DNA of 64,000 nucleotides from Rachycentron canadum. Lineage: Eukaryota; Chordata; Actinopteri; Carangiformes; Rachycentridae. Positions 35,856 to 48,500 of the stretch are shown here, piece after piece; positions within the stretch are counted from its first letter, which is position 1; each line of letters starts with the position of its first letter. Location: positions 13,434,712 to 13,498,711 of the forward strand of contig CM076659.1 in assembly GCA_038496675.1 (NCBI GenBank), in the 5' to 3' direction. The position numbers were made by a program, and so were the translations under genes. Below the pieces are notes generated by a model that saw nothing but the letters and a program-made list of their open reading frames with translations, ran no database searches and was not told the origin of the DNA.

Positions 35856-37544
35856 ACATGTATGACTCACAATATTGTTCAGTTCTTGCGCAGATGTGTC
35901 ACATTTCATAATCTCTCTATTTAACTCTACCACTATTAAAACATCCTGCAATGGATTTTCTTAGAAGTGTCTCCAAAATGTACATCGCTAAAATGTTTAA
36001 CAAGGCTAACAGATAAAAAGCTTCTAAAAAAGATTAAGCGATTGTTTCTTTTATTCAGAAAAAGGGGTCATTACATTACAGATTATTACATGACTACGCA
36101 CAGTAAGCATTGGTTGGACCACACCTATGCTCTAACTGGGCCTTAATTTTGATCTCAACCACACATATTTAAACACAGTTGTGGTGACAAAATCTGTCCG
36201 CAGACGTATAAAAAACTGTCAGAGTGCTCAAAGGCACCTCTGTGGGTGTTCCTCATACCTCCGGTGTCACCAGGAACACATTTTACTTTGATGACACACA
36301 GATTCATAGTAAAAACAATATCAGCCCTGCTGTCGTGGCTGCTGAAGATGTGAAAGCGTTTGTGAATAGGGCATTTGGAGTTTGCCTTTGAACATCCAAG
36401 TACTTGGAAAATACAGGTCTGGCCAGTATCTTAGAATATATTGTAATTTCCATCTTATTGCTGAAGAACATGAATGAATCAACATTGTGAGTTAGCTGTT
36501 TGATTATGCCGCTCAAGATTAAACACAGAGATGAAATGAAAAAATGCACTTGTAGATTTACTCTCTACAAAGTAAAGAAACCTGAATGTTTGTTTCACTG
36601 AATTATTTTCTGGATTTGTCAGTTGAAAGAATTTTTTTGAAGTTTCTTTTCTTGGCGTTGCTTCTTTTGCAAATCTTTCATTAATCTAAGAATATATTAA
36701 AAATGAACTACATCTTGAGCAGTGGATTTTTTTTAAATTATTTTTTTTAAAGGATTTATCAAGAATGTTGCAAAATTAATTGTGAAATGATCTCTAATGT
36801 GCTAGAGGGATGAGTGTTTGTTATAAAAGGACACCCAGGCTTTATATTGTTGCACAGAAACTTAGTGTGACAACCTGTAATACTGTAGACAGTCATAAAG
36901 ATGATATTGATGTCTTTCTATTTCTCTGTGACTCACGCTTTCTTCTAATCATTAAATAAATGTCAGGGCAACCTCCCAGGTGTCACTGTCTAATTGATGT
37001 TTTAGGAGTAGTTAGATGCCATTTATACTTCCAGGAACAGCTCTGTTAAGATAGTCATAAGCTGCACTAGCTTTCAAAGCGACCTCATTCACCATTCCCT
37101 TTGTTACGGGCTCTTTATTTCTGAGGGCACAGTGTAGGTGTAGCATCCGTTGCCATATTTAGGTCAGTGGTGTTTTCATACAGAATCAGTAATTGGATGT
37201 ATACAGAAGTCTCCACTAAGGTGTTTGCAGAGTGCCTTTGTTCCACTTGGACCAAAAAGATGAAAACATTTTAGCAGATTTCTTGGGTGAGTGAAAGTAG
37301 AACCCAGGGCAACTGAGGCAGAAGTAAGAAAATACCAGGCACTAAGATCTTTGCTGAATCAGAGCAGTCAACCACTACTCTTCTTGTACCTCTGCTTTTA
37401 TTCCTTTCTTTTTCAGATGGTAATCCCATGTACAACCATTGTGACTTTGTGTAGAAAACCCTGCTTTGTGTGTCACAACACTATTTACCAATGACCCTAT
37501 CCTTACCACTCAAACGAGATAGAAGATGTTAATTTAGTGAGTTT

Positions 37545-37735
37545 AGAGGTGCAGATTTTGTCATCTTCAGAGCCAGACTAGCCGTTTCCCCATTGACAGT
37601 TTCTATGCTAAGCTAAGTGGTTGCTGGATGTTGCTTTATTTTTGACAGACAGACTTGAGAGTGGTATAAACCTTCTCTAGGTCTAATCAAGAAAGCAAAT
37701 AAGTGCAACGCCTAAAATGTTGAACTATTCCTTTA
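37545..37735 (+). mobile_element. Teleost dispersed non-autonomous element, copy 2
   Basis: Reads 'cagattttgtcatcttcaga', 'gccagactagccgtttcccc', 'gtttctatgctaagctaag', 'gagagtggtataaaccttct', 'caagaaagcaaataagtg' and ends 'aaaatgttgaactattcctt'. It is the same family as the element at 17255-17490 but in the opposite orientation. Both ends are recognisable, so this copy is nearly complete in layout though diverged. Confidence 0.75.
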
Positions 37736-38499
37736 GTACTTTTGTAAACATAAAGCCTTGCTGTGAATATATGAGGGTGGTTAGTAAGCAATTGTTAACA
37801 TCAATGATAATTTTATGAAGTTTATTATTTGTAATGTTTTTGTTGATTCAAATCTGCAATAATTGAATCAACACCTCTTGAAACCTCTTTCAACAGAAAT
37901 TTAGTTTTAAGCTTCACAAAAGTAGTAAACAATGCAGAACTTTTCTGCTTTGTATTCTAAGGTGTCCCTATTTGTCCCTATAGATCACACCTGTCCACAA
38001 TGATAATAACACATATCTAGCATCCACACAGTGGTTGCAGTTTGGCTCAATACCTTGCCATTTTGTGATCAATATGTATGATCAATATGGGAGGTACTCC
38101 CAGAAATGTTTCTGGGTTACCTCCAGATTTCTATTAAATCTAATTGCAACAGTTGAACTCACCTATGCTGCTTGTCAGTGTTTTGGCTAAGACGTTTTTA
38201 TAAAAAAAAGACATCTGCGTAATCATGATTCTTTCATCGTCCTTTGCTTAAAGAGGCTTTTGGAGTCTGCAAAGATCCATCTTTTTGAAGGTATTTGGAG
38301 ATGGATCACAGAGGTTTGATTGGAGGCTAGGGGTGTCACTTATGCAGCTGCCATGCAGATATTGAACATTAAGTCTTTGCCATTATCAAATTTGTAATCA
38401 GCTTCTGATCCTCAGATTCGCGCTTATTAAAGGTCTGCTCTCCATGTTAGGAATCCAAACGGGCGACAAATGAAAGGAAAAAACCTGACCCAATGAGAG

Positions 38500-39340
38500 G
38501 AGACACATAATAAATGCAAATGCACACAGGTGACACTGGAAGTAACATACAACCATGCTGTGTGACAGGTGTAAAAATATTGAGCAGGCCCATTTGATTC
38601 TGACTCAAGATGTCAAGATGGCAATAGGAAAAGATATTAATGACTTTGAAAGAGGGTTCATCATTGGGGCTCGGATCGCTGCTCAACTGGTGTTTCTGTA
38701 GGAACCAGTGACTAGTGACATCTACACACACATCTTGATGTGTGGGAATTATGTCAGTAAATGGGGCCAGAAATTGCAGTTGACACACTTGATGACCATG
38801 ATACTTGTAGGTTAGTGGGGTAAAAGTGGAAGAGCCACTCTTCCCCAGGTCAATGGAGGACGTGATCAGACATGTCAGCAAGAACAAACTTTCAATTACA
38901 CAGTAGGGTTGCAGTGCATAAACGCTTAATTACAAAGGTGAACACATGTTTGAGACTAGGTTCAGTGGTGCATAGGTCTACAGGGATGTGAGGAAAAAGG
39001 CGATATGATCAGATGAGTCATCACTCTTAATCCTTTTCTGCACAAATGGGTGCATGCATATGTGACATACACCAAGAGAATGGCCCTAATGCTTGATCTC
39101 TACAGCGAAGGGATCGGGTGGTTGTATTACGCTTTGGAGGGCATTTTTCTTGCATGGTTCGGGTTCACTGAATAACAATGATCACCTTTATTCTGATGAA
39201 ACACCTCTATCCCAGTCACTGAATTGTTTGAGTATGAAAATGATGTGAACCATACGCAATTGCCGTCTCTGATCTCAACCCAACTGAACACAGTATAGCA
39301 GTTGTGAAATGTTAGAGCTGAAATGATGAGTAGATATGAT
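38500..39340 (+). pseudogene. Fossil Tc1/mariner-type transposon with degraded transposase
   Basis: Near 38620 the + strand reads AIGKDINDFERGFIIGARIA, the N-terminal segment of a Tc1-like transposase (family pattern: DFERG-IVGAR-AG). Further on come NKLSITQ, an SDESS block in which the second D of the catalytic triad would lie, TPRE, a GG...W block, and finally DLNPTEH, the C-terminal motif usually read as DLNPIEH, which carries the last acidic residue. These pieces are in the right order and spacing but are split by stops and frameshifts, so no active protein is possible. Terminal inverted repeats were not delimited by eye. It lies inside adam12 intron 1, in the sense orientation. Confidence 0.75.
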
Positions 39341-39399
39341 AAGTAATTGGTCAACAGAAATTTAATCTGCATCCACCTTATGTGAATGAAGATCTTTTC

Positions 39400-39640
39400 T
39401 GAATTTTTTACTCCTTATTCTGGTGAGAACCCTGGACAGGTCACCAGTCCATTGCAGGGCTGTCATATAGAGGAATACAGAGACAACCAACCATTCACAC
39501 TCATCCCTATGGGCAATTTAGAGTCACCAATTAACCTAAACCTGCATGTCTTTGGACTATGGGAGGAAGCTGGAGTACCTGGAGAGAACCCACACAGGCA
39601 CATGGAGAACATGTAAATTTCACACAGAAAGGCCCCAGGT
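39400..39640 (-). mobile_element. Teleost dispersed retroelement-derived repeat
   Basis: Contains 'ccctggacaggtcaccag', 'ccattgcagggctg', 'gggcaatttagagtcacc', 'aacctgcatgtctttgga', 'tgggaggaagc' and 'acatggagaacatg'. This is the complement of one of the commonest fish repeats ('catgttctcc...ccaaagacatgcaggtt...gactctaaattgccc...ggactggtgacctgtccagg'). It is non-coding, with 5' and 3' ends approximate. Confidence 0.8.
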
Positions 39641-42153
39641 TGCCAAATTACTAATCACTTCATTGAGAAAATAATAATTGGTTCAACTGACAGCAACTTG
39701 CATAACTTTTATCTGAAACTGAAACTAATATTGACATAATTGTCTTCTCAAAAGGTCCATATATCAGCTGTTCTGGGTCTTACTGTCATATATGAAATTC
39801 AAAAGCAAATGAAGTTTTCCTTGTCCCTCAAGTGCTACTTCCTTTTTCCCATTTTCTGAGCACTTTAAGGTAGTTTTAATTGTTACGGTGGAAAACTTAA
39901 AGAACATGTAATGTGTGTAATCACATTCTTCTCCATGAAACGCACAGTATCTTGCACGTAGTTTGTATGCAGATGTTATTTAAGGCTCCTCAGATTGCAG
40001 ATGGTCCCTGAAGCATGTCTCTGACTCTCTTACCTTCTGAAGACCTTTCCTATAGATTACCATGTCCTTCATCTGCCTGCTTTGACCTCGCTTACACTGT
40101 TTATTCCCTTCTTTATTTCAAGAGAAGGACTCTGTGGTAACATTGCTGATTGAGCAGATACAGTATTGGGTATGAATGCAAAGCAGTGTATTCTGTTTCT
40201 ACTATAGACTGAAAGGATTGCAGATAATCCTGCATAAATGCATTTTTACATATTATTTATGCATGTATAGTTTTCTTACTTTAATCATCCCCAAAGTCTG
40301 TACACCTCTCCCCTCCATAAAGATAGATGAAGTGTAAGAGTCATCAGTAAATCTCTGATGCAGCAGGTAACATACTAAGTGAACATAATGAGGCTGATTT
40401 TTGTCCGGAGTCCAGCAGCGCCTTCCGTTTGACTGAAGTAATTGCGGCTCGTTTTGTTTGTTTATGTTGTTGACTGTGTCACTTCCCTGCTGGGTAAAAT
40501 GGACCTCAGGTCCTGTTTGAATTCACATTGCCTACTGGTTAATTAGTAACACAGCTCATGCTTGGGATGGAATGTGAAAAAGAAATCACTCTTGTTAGAT
40601 CATCAAAATGGAGTTGGCTTTAAAAGAGATCTGGTTTGTGAGGCTATTTAAAGAGAGGGAGAGGGGGAAAGATGTTTTTGGCTGCCAAATAGAACTTGTG
40701 TTTTTTAGATGTATGACCCGCAGCTGAGTCTCCCTTGTGTCCAATATGGGGATACAACTGTGGTTGGCTTAGCAATCAAGATACTCTCCAGAAAACATAT
40801 GGGATTAACCCAGTTTTAGTTTGAATTTCAAAGGTTCCCAAAGAAGAGGAAGCCCATGAGAATGATCATGAATGTCATATTTCTTTGCTGTTTGAAGGCA
40901 ATGCTTCTTTTTGGGAGAGCAGTGACGGATATAGCATACAAAATTTAATCTTTATCCAAGCTAATACTGAGGCCTGGTGCACACAAAAACCTTGAAAAGC
41001 ACTCATACAGCACACAGCACTCTTTCATGTCATACAGTACACATTAAGAGGGTCAATAAGCTTCACACAGAGTGCTTGTCAGATTGTTGAATGGTGTCTG
41101 AAACCCCAGAATTTTTTTTGTAATTCTCACAAACCAGTAATCTAACAAGCACTTTGCACAGTATTGAGGAAGTGGTGAGAATTTTAACTTGACTCTCAAG
41201 CTCTCATTTTTACTCTCTACATACTATCCCTGCGATCAAAGTGCAACAACATGAATGCCTTCAAGGAAAGACTCGAAACGTTTAAAATTCATTATGTCTT
41301 GCTGCCTCTATGACAGGAGGCTTTTCACCGCCCTTTCAAGAGTAGCTCTTCACACTTTTGCCCTCAGATGAGGTTGGACAACACGTCTTCTGTGCTGTTT
41401 AGTTTTCAAGCAAGGTCTCCTCCCTGAATTGGTATTGTTTAATCAACACAATCTCATTCAGTATCTGAGAGATCTAAATGAATCGCGAGGTGTTGAAGTT
41501 TTTTTATTAACAAGACGTCTGCCTGACTTTCCTTTTATAGCCCCTTTTTAATGGCACTCTAGCCACAGCCTGTGGTCTCAGTCATGCTGCTCCGTCTGTC
41601 TAACGTGGTTTTCATGCACCACTAAAACCAACAAACTACTGTCGGCACATGCTCAAATACCCCATTAAATCTAGGAGGTCCCTTTTATGCCCTTGTTAGC
41701 TTATTAGGCACTGTGGATAAATGGAGGGTCTGGACCACGCTGAGAGCACAGGGCAACTGCCGTCACAGGCTGTTTGAAGTTGTAAGACATGCAGTTGTGG
41801 TGAATTTCATCTTCAAAGAAAAGATGCATCAGACTTTCAAGAGATGCACAACACTTGAAAATGAAGACTTCTCCAGTCAACAAAAAGAGTAAACAAAACA
41901 TGCCAGACTGTGGTATCACCGCTCAGTGTACTACTGAACTCTTGTTGTACCCTGCATGACGTTACACATGCAGACACAGATGCTTTGCGTGCAGATCTCT
42001 AGGGATTAGTGAACAGGCCTGGACCTTAGGCGCACAGTAAACAGAGATGCAGCATACGCTCTCAGTCGCAGGAGTGTGAAACCTCAAACAACCTCTCCCC
42101 TCAAACACTCCCACTCCTCTCCATCTCCACAGCCCCTCTCTGTGTTAGTTACA

Positions 42154-42182
42154 TGGGCCTGCTGGGCCTGCTGGGCCTGCTG
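42154..42182 (+). repeat. Minisatellite, three 9-bp units tgggcctgc
   Basis: Three perfect tandem copies of tgggcctgc plus two bases, in the C-rich block 42090-42200 of adam12 intron 1. Confidence 0.95.
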
Positions 42183-43014
42183 TAATAAAGACACGCTCAA
42201 TAAGACTGTTGGAGCATCAGGGACAGCCTCAGTTTTCTGTGGGAGAAGAGCTGGGAAAGACACTGAGAGCGCAGAGGGAATTTTCACTACTATTCCCACA
42301 TCCTGCTTGAAGCCACTGTTCCGGTTTATTATATTTCTTCTTATGCTATGCATACATCCTGTCCTGTTTGCCTCCCTAATGAGCGGTCCTTTAAGAGCTA
42401 ATTAGCAAATTTGGCTTCTAAGTTTAAAAACGCAGAAAAATTATATATTCAAGAGAGAAATTTGAAGGGAGCAGGAAACAGAAAATCAGCGGGGCAGGGG
42501 GCTGATCCGCTATACACAATGAGTGAAAGAAGGAACGAGAGAAACAAAAATAAGAAGTGGAAAGGACATTTTTATCCTGCCACTTTCTTTTTTTTAAACT
42601 CCATTCCTGTCTGGTGATATTGCAAAGACTGAGTTCCTTATAAATTGTGTGAGAGCATCTATTATTGATGCTCTGTCTGTGGCTGTAGTGCTATTGCAGT
42701 GGCCCTTTGGGGGACAGCACATCTCCTCACAGGAACAAGAGTGGGCTTTTACTCTCTCAGCAGCACAGAGAGCAATCTTTAATAGTGCTGTGCCATGTGT
42801 ATGAGTCTTTCCTGCCTTTTGTTGTAGGGCTTCTTTTTTTCTGTCTAAAACATTACTGAGGACATTATAGAGCTGGTTTGACCCACACTCCTGACTCCTT
42901 TGTCAGCATGCCAGTTGAACAAAATCTACTGTCCAAATATTGGAGAATTTTGTAGCTTGATGTTACATTTCATCATTCAAGTCAAACTAATCAGTGCCGA
43001 TGATCTTTTCACAG

Positions 43015-43136
43015 GAAGTAGTCCAGACGAGGCTAAACAGCAAGGGGAAGAAACCAAACCAGAACGCCACGGGACCACTGTACCTCTTCTGCTCAGGGGC
43101 AAGGAGCGCAGACCTCTCGGCCAGCTCACAGCCGGG
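43015..43136 (+). CDS. adam12: adam12 exon 2: prodomain start
   Basis: The acceptor TTTTCACAG is followed by two bases that complete a Gly codon, then SSPDEAKQQGEETKPERHG, TTVPLLLRGKERR and PLGQLTAG. The donor is GCCGGG|GTAAAT (GT at 43137), phase 0. This polar segment lies between signal peptide and the conserved prodomain core. It is the fastest-evolving part of ADAM prodomains, and only the phase match on both sides and the position support it. The hydrophobic VPLLLR piece is where mammalian ADAM12 has its WIPVKSF-like strand. Confidence 0.7.
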
Positions 43137-45484
43137 GTAAATACTCATAAGGTCACTTAGCAGCACTAGCTTAATTGCTAATAAGCTGGCTCGGACGGCA
43201 GCCTGGCTGATGCCAGTGTGCTTGTGAGGGCTCAGCCAAGTACAGATGTCTGGCTTTCAGTATGACACAAACACAGTATTTGATTCCCTCCCCTGTTGCC
43301 TGCTTCCCGGCTTGCTTGATTTTCTTTAGTAGAAAGTCCCTTCCTTAGCCTGGTTTAGCCGCTCAGTTGTGTTTTCTCTCCCAGCTCGCCCCCTCTCCTT
43401 TTGTTTTGAGTATGTCCTCTTTTGTTTTTTGAATAAGGGTCTGTGGGTGATATACAATGTGAAATTATTCCTTAAACGCTGCAGCTTTTTAACAGTTTTT
43501 GAAGTTATTTGTTCACATAACTGTGCTGTGTGAAGCAGTCTGACAGCACTTTGAAGATTGTGTCATTTCTTTGCTGTACTACAAGATATCTGTGCATAGA
43601 TACCATACATATCTACAGTCAAATCAGCCCTGTCTGAACTCTCAGACTTCTTTTCAGTCCCACTGACCACAGCTGGAAAAGAAAATGTTTGAAATTCAGT
43701 ATCCCCCACCACAACTTAAAGAAACTTTTCCAGAGCAAGAGGGAAATGCGTAGGTGTTGAAAACCCCCTGAGAAATTTAACATTTTTTCCTGTTGCAGGG
43801 AAGTCACCATCTGAGAGTAGTTTTTTCCAGACTCATGCTCCTTTCTCAATATGTCATGAGGGCATGAGGGAAATTAAACTTCTAGTTAAATGGAGTTAAT
43901 TATGCATACCGTTTCACCTACCGTCTGATATGTTTACCCATCAGCTAATGCTGACATAAGGCATTTTTGTTGAGGATATAGAGGTTTTACAGTATGCTAT
44001 CTACAAACCAACCCTTCCCAAATTAAACTGGCCATGAGGGCAGCTTCTGATTGTCTTATCAGAAACTGTATTGACTTCAACCTCCCTGGATAATAGATTT
44101 ATAAAGCTGCTCCCTGTGCAGGTAGAAGATTATCAACAGTCGTAAAGCATTGTAGAGCCATTACTTTCAGTCTTTGCTGGATGTGACTGTGATGTGACAT
44201 CAACTCTCCATACACACGTACTTGCAGCCACAGTTACACATGAACATAGACACATTGACTCCCAGATAAAGCAGAAGGCTGCCTGGCAAAGAAAAAATGT
44301 TGGCCCAAGGGCATTGGTCAGCAGACATAAGAAATGTCACGGGGAAAAGGACACAGTACGGCTGAAATATCAACCGATAATACATGAATTCCTCCCAGTG
44401 CACATCTGACAATTTCGTTGTCGGTCTGCTGGCTAGGATACACCAATCCTTTTTAAATTTTCTATGTCTCTTTGTCTTTTTCTTGTGGGTTTGTGGATAT
44501 AAGAATGGGCTGATAACATGGGCCTGAGGCATTAATACACTTTGATTGTGTCCTGCTGCAAGGGCAACGCTTCACTCTGATAACTTTGTTGAAGTCATCT
44601 TAAAGCAATTTCTTTGGAAGTTGCTGTTTTGAGATTTGATTTAGGATTAAATCTCAAAATGACATTGGCCATGTGAACAAAATCTCCTGCATCACCTTCA
44701 TTTTTCCAGGCTCTTGCAGCCATAAATCAGTGGTCTCAAAGTGATCACATTCATAATCATCATCGTTGTTCCTGCAGTGAAATACGTTTTATTGTAAAAG
44801 TGTTGATATCTTAAAAATATTGAACTAGGTTCTAGGTTATGTATGAAATGCTGTCTATGTCCAGTATTGCTGGTTTGGCAACACCCTTGGTTTCTGTGGT
44901 AATAGCAAATGTTGTTTAATACTCCAGCAAACAATTGGAGCAGCTGCTTTGTCAGAAACATAAACCCAACTAATGAATCTGTTGACTGTACAGCCAAATA
45001 AAGACATTATTTTAATAAATAAGTTGGATATTAATCAGCTTTTTTCTTCATGTATTAAATAACCACAAACAGATTTTATGTAGTGTGAGATTGTAAATTT
45101 GATCACCTTGTGCAGGAAATGGAGTTGTGCAGCCTCTTGTCTAAAACTTATTATCTAACTGCTAGGTGTGGATTCTCATCCTTGTCCCATCGCCTCATTG
45201 CGACAATGAAAATTTGATTTAATGAAAATCTTGAAGATTGTTGTTTGGTTAAATTGTGAAACTAGTCCAGTGTTGCAACTCTTGTGCCAGACACAGACTT
45301 TGGGAAGTGTAGGATGTGGAAGTATTCTTCCTGTTCTTCTAACAATATTGTGCCTTGCTACATCCTGCCTAATGTAATGTGTGCCAAAGTAAGGTGAAGC
45401 ACACACACAGATGCTGATTCAAAGGCAGGATGGGTGAGATCCAGGCACCACCTCAATACTCCCTGTCATCTTTTTGTGTTTCAG
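43137..45484 (+). other. adam12 intron 2 (about 2.3 kb)
   Basis: Phase-0 intron ending CTTTTTGTGTTTCAG. It contains a short perfect inverted repeat (44627-44659, listed as a finding). Open frames of up to 110 codons on the minus strand are unremarkable. Confidence 0.8.
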
Positions 45485-45558
45485 AGTTATCCTGCGTCAC
45501 TTGAGCTGCTGGTACATGCAGAAGGTGAACAGCTGATCCTGTTGCTGGAGAAAAATGA
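45485..45558 (+). CDS. adam12: adam12 exon 3: prodomain core (LILLLEKNE)
   Basis: Starts in phase 0 and encodes SYPASLELLVHAEGEQLILL, then LEKN plus the first two bases of a Glu codon. The donor is AATGA|GTGAGT (GT at 45559), phase 2. The hydrophobic strand followed by L-E-K/R-N-E is the start of the conserved ADAM propeptide fold (family pattern: 'L-LxLE-NxxL'). It is only 74 nt, so it is invisible as an open frame, but it fits both neighbours in phase. Confidence 0.88.
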
Positions 45559-48500
45559 GTGAGTTTTTCCTCTTAATTCTCTTCCTTTCCTCATCGTAAG
45601 CACCACGACAGAGGAAACTAGATAGATGTTAATCACACAGAGCCAATAGACAAACCCACGCTTCACGCTATGGCTGGCTGGAGTTATATATGCAACAGGA
45701 GAAGAAGTTGTATGGGTTTGGGCTATGATATAGTGTATTCAGGGATGGAGAAAATAATATGTCCCCTAGTGATTGTACTCTTTTATGGTTCAGTCTCTCT
45801 GAAGGACAGAGAGATGAAAGCTGATAGAGTAAGGAGGAAGAGAGCTCTCAGGACATTCTTGTTCTCCCCTCCTTTGCATTCTCTCTCCTCATCACTCCAC
45901 TCCCTTCCAGACTGCAGAAAATAACAGTCACTTGTGAGCCAAGGAGTTGATATCTTGTTGAGTTCATAAACATGTAGATACGCACACAGTGTCAGGCCAA
46001 ACTGTTTCATATAGAGATGAAAGATTGCTCTGAAGCCAGAAGAAAGCTGGTGTAAAGGCCAAGTTACATGTCCGAGTAAATTTACAATCGGACAAGATTG
46101 ATGGCATCGCTGACTCAGGTCTTGTTTGCCAATTTTTTGTATTCAGGGAGAGTGGAGATGCAATATTTTACCTGTTGCTTTGGGATACAGGTATTGACTC
46201 TGCAATTATGGACATGGTTCACAACCGGTGAGACCTGCATCAGTGGTAACTGTAAGACACACACATTCGACTGATTTGCAGACTGCAGAGCCCTAGTGGG
46301 AGTTTGAAAATGAAACAACTGTTGTTGTCAAAATTCATAAATGAAACTATATTGATTCACATATTCTTTCTCTCCAACATATAAAAGACAACAGCTCAGA
46401 ACTATTGCAAATATGAAACTACTGTTACAGAGATTTAAAGAGGCTATTTCAACAAACTTGTTTATTATGTAAGCAGATGGACAAATAACTCACTAAACAA
46501 CCCTCCCGGCATCTTATTTCCCTTCACCCATAACTCAGGGCCAACCCTGCCAACTCCCACAAACGCAATTCTGTCATTACTTGCCAAACAAACAAAAAAT
46601 TTCCTATATTGTTACTTTCCAGAAATTACACACTCCTTAGAAAGCACTGCCTCAACTGACCCCTCCATCCCCCATCCTCTGTGTGACCTCTAGTCACCTC
46701 AGCATTAGCTGTGAGTCATCCATCACCAGCCTGAGGCCTGTTCCCTGTCTGGCCAGATGTGTCTTCTGATATCGCTTCACCAGTTCAGAACAGGTGGTCT
46801 CTGACCTCTACGTGTGTCTGTGTCATCGAGGATGCAGTCAATCCGTCTGGAGGAGTAATAAAGTTGAGAGGGCATGAAGGGATGTGGAGATGCTTTGAGA
46901 TTCTTCATTTTTGTAATAAATCTGTTCTTCTTCTCCAGTATGTATATTTTCCTACATTTAACATCCGCACTTTGCATACCTTAAATAATCAATGTACCTG
47001 AGATATTCTTGGTAGTTGAATTGCTCAGCATTTAGAAAACTGGGGATTAACGGGTTTAAAACTAATTATTTTTAGGGACGTAGTATGCAAAAAGCTTTTT
47101 TGAACCCAAAGCTGCCCTTCTGGATTCACTTGCTGATGCACGTTGTCAGCATGGAAATCTTCATTGAATATTGTGCATCGCAGCCTTTTATTTTTTCACA
47201 CCACTCTAATGACTAATGCTGTAAGGCTGCATGTTCTGAATAGTTTGTGTTTTCATGGAGTTCAGTGGGAATGATCAGGCTTTACTGACCCCTATTAATT
47301 AGCATTGAGAACAGGTTTGACTAACGTAATAACAAATAATGTGTAGCTCCTTTTCAACAATAGCAAAATGATGAGGCAAGCAGTGTTTAGATCCCCAAAG
47401 GCTTTAATTTAAGTCCAAATCGTGACATTTTGAAATATAGATTTATGGGGCACAATGATCCTTCCGCAGGTGCACCTCCAGAAACCTTGTTTTTTCCAAT
47501 TTGTACTTTCTCTAGATAGTCAAGTTTGGTCATCTTCTCATCTCACACATCTGTAAGTTTCTCTTATAATGTTCCAAAATAGCATCTAATGTTTGAATAT
47601 TTACCTCAATGTAGGCGTGGTTTTGCTTTGAATTATTCTTACAGGTGAAGAGCAGAGAAGTAAAGCAGCCGAAGTTAGTTAACTTGAATGCTACTTAAGG
47701 AGAATTGTGGTAAAAATATTTAAGTTTAGAGGTAAGTAAAATTGCTGAATCAGGAGTAAAAAGAACAAACAGCCATTAAGTTGAGGTTGGGAAAGTGAAT
47801 AGATCTGAACTCAAGAGCTTAGTAAGTGGTGCATATTTGTGCTGAGTTATAGCAGCTTTTCTGTGAAGGCTCATCCTTTTTTTTTTGCTTGAATGTGCTG
47901 AGCCTTTGCAGTTCGCTCATTTGGCACTGCTGGAGGGCACACCTGCTCTGAGGCCAGTGTGAAATGATCTTGGTCGTCACCAATATAAACACACAACCAT
48001 ATCCAATTAATAAACTGCTGTTTGCTAGCCGCCTGGCCCTGTCCCAGGGAAACTTGGCTACAGCAAGACAAGTACAGATCCACTGAGGAGAGAAATCAGT
48101 GTGGATCCACTGTTGGTGGGTGTATGTGTGAGGGGAGTGCATAAACAGAAAGTGAATGCAAATCCAGTTTAAGTAAAGCGTGCATGTATGTAAGAGAGTC
48201 AATGTGTTGGTTTTTGTATACCTTATAATTTAGCATTGGTTGCAAAAACATAACAGCTTGGGCTGAATTTGATTTCCCCAGGTGGTGGAAGTCACCTTTG
48301 TTGTGTCCCTGCAACCACTGGTTACAAATATGATATATATCTGTATTTCGCACATGTTGTGTCACATTAAAAGGTAACGGCACAATTGCCATCATCATGT
48401 TAGCTCAGTGAGAAGTGACAGATCGACCTCTCTTATATGCAATCATATATATGCAAATACATATTGAGAATGGGCATCTTAACACACTTGAAATGGTGAA

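Larger units (their letters stand above)
29519..43014 (+). other. adam12 intron 1 (about 13.5 kb)
   Basis: Phase-1 GT-AG intron ending GATCTTTTCACAG. It holds several dispersed repeats, a Tc1 fossil and long CA/GT repeats, listed separately. No other gene was recognised on either strand. Open frames of 70-146 codons (for example 38447-38887 on the minus strand) are chance frames over repeats. Confidence 0.8.

Noticed and set aside
38447..38887. 146-codon minus-strand ORF as a gene
   Set aside because: It runs antisense across the fossil Tc1 element, whose recognisable motifs are on the + strand.
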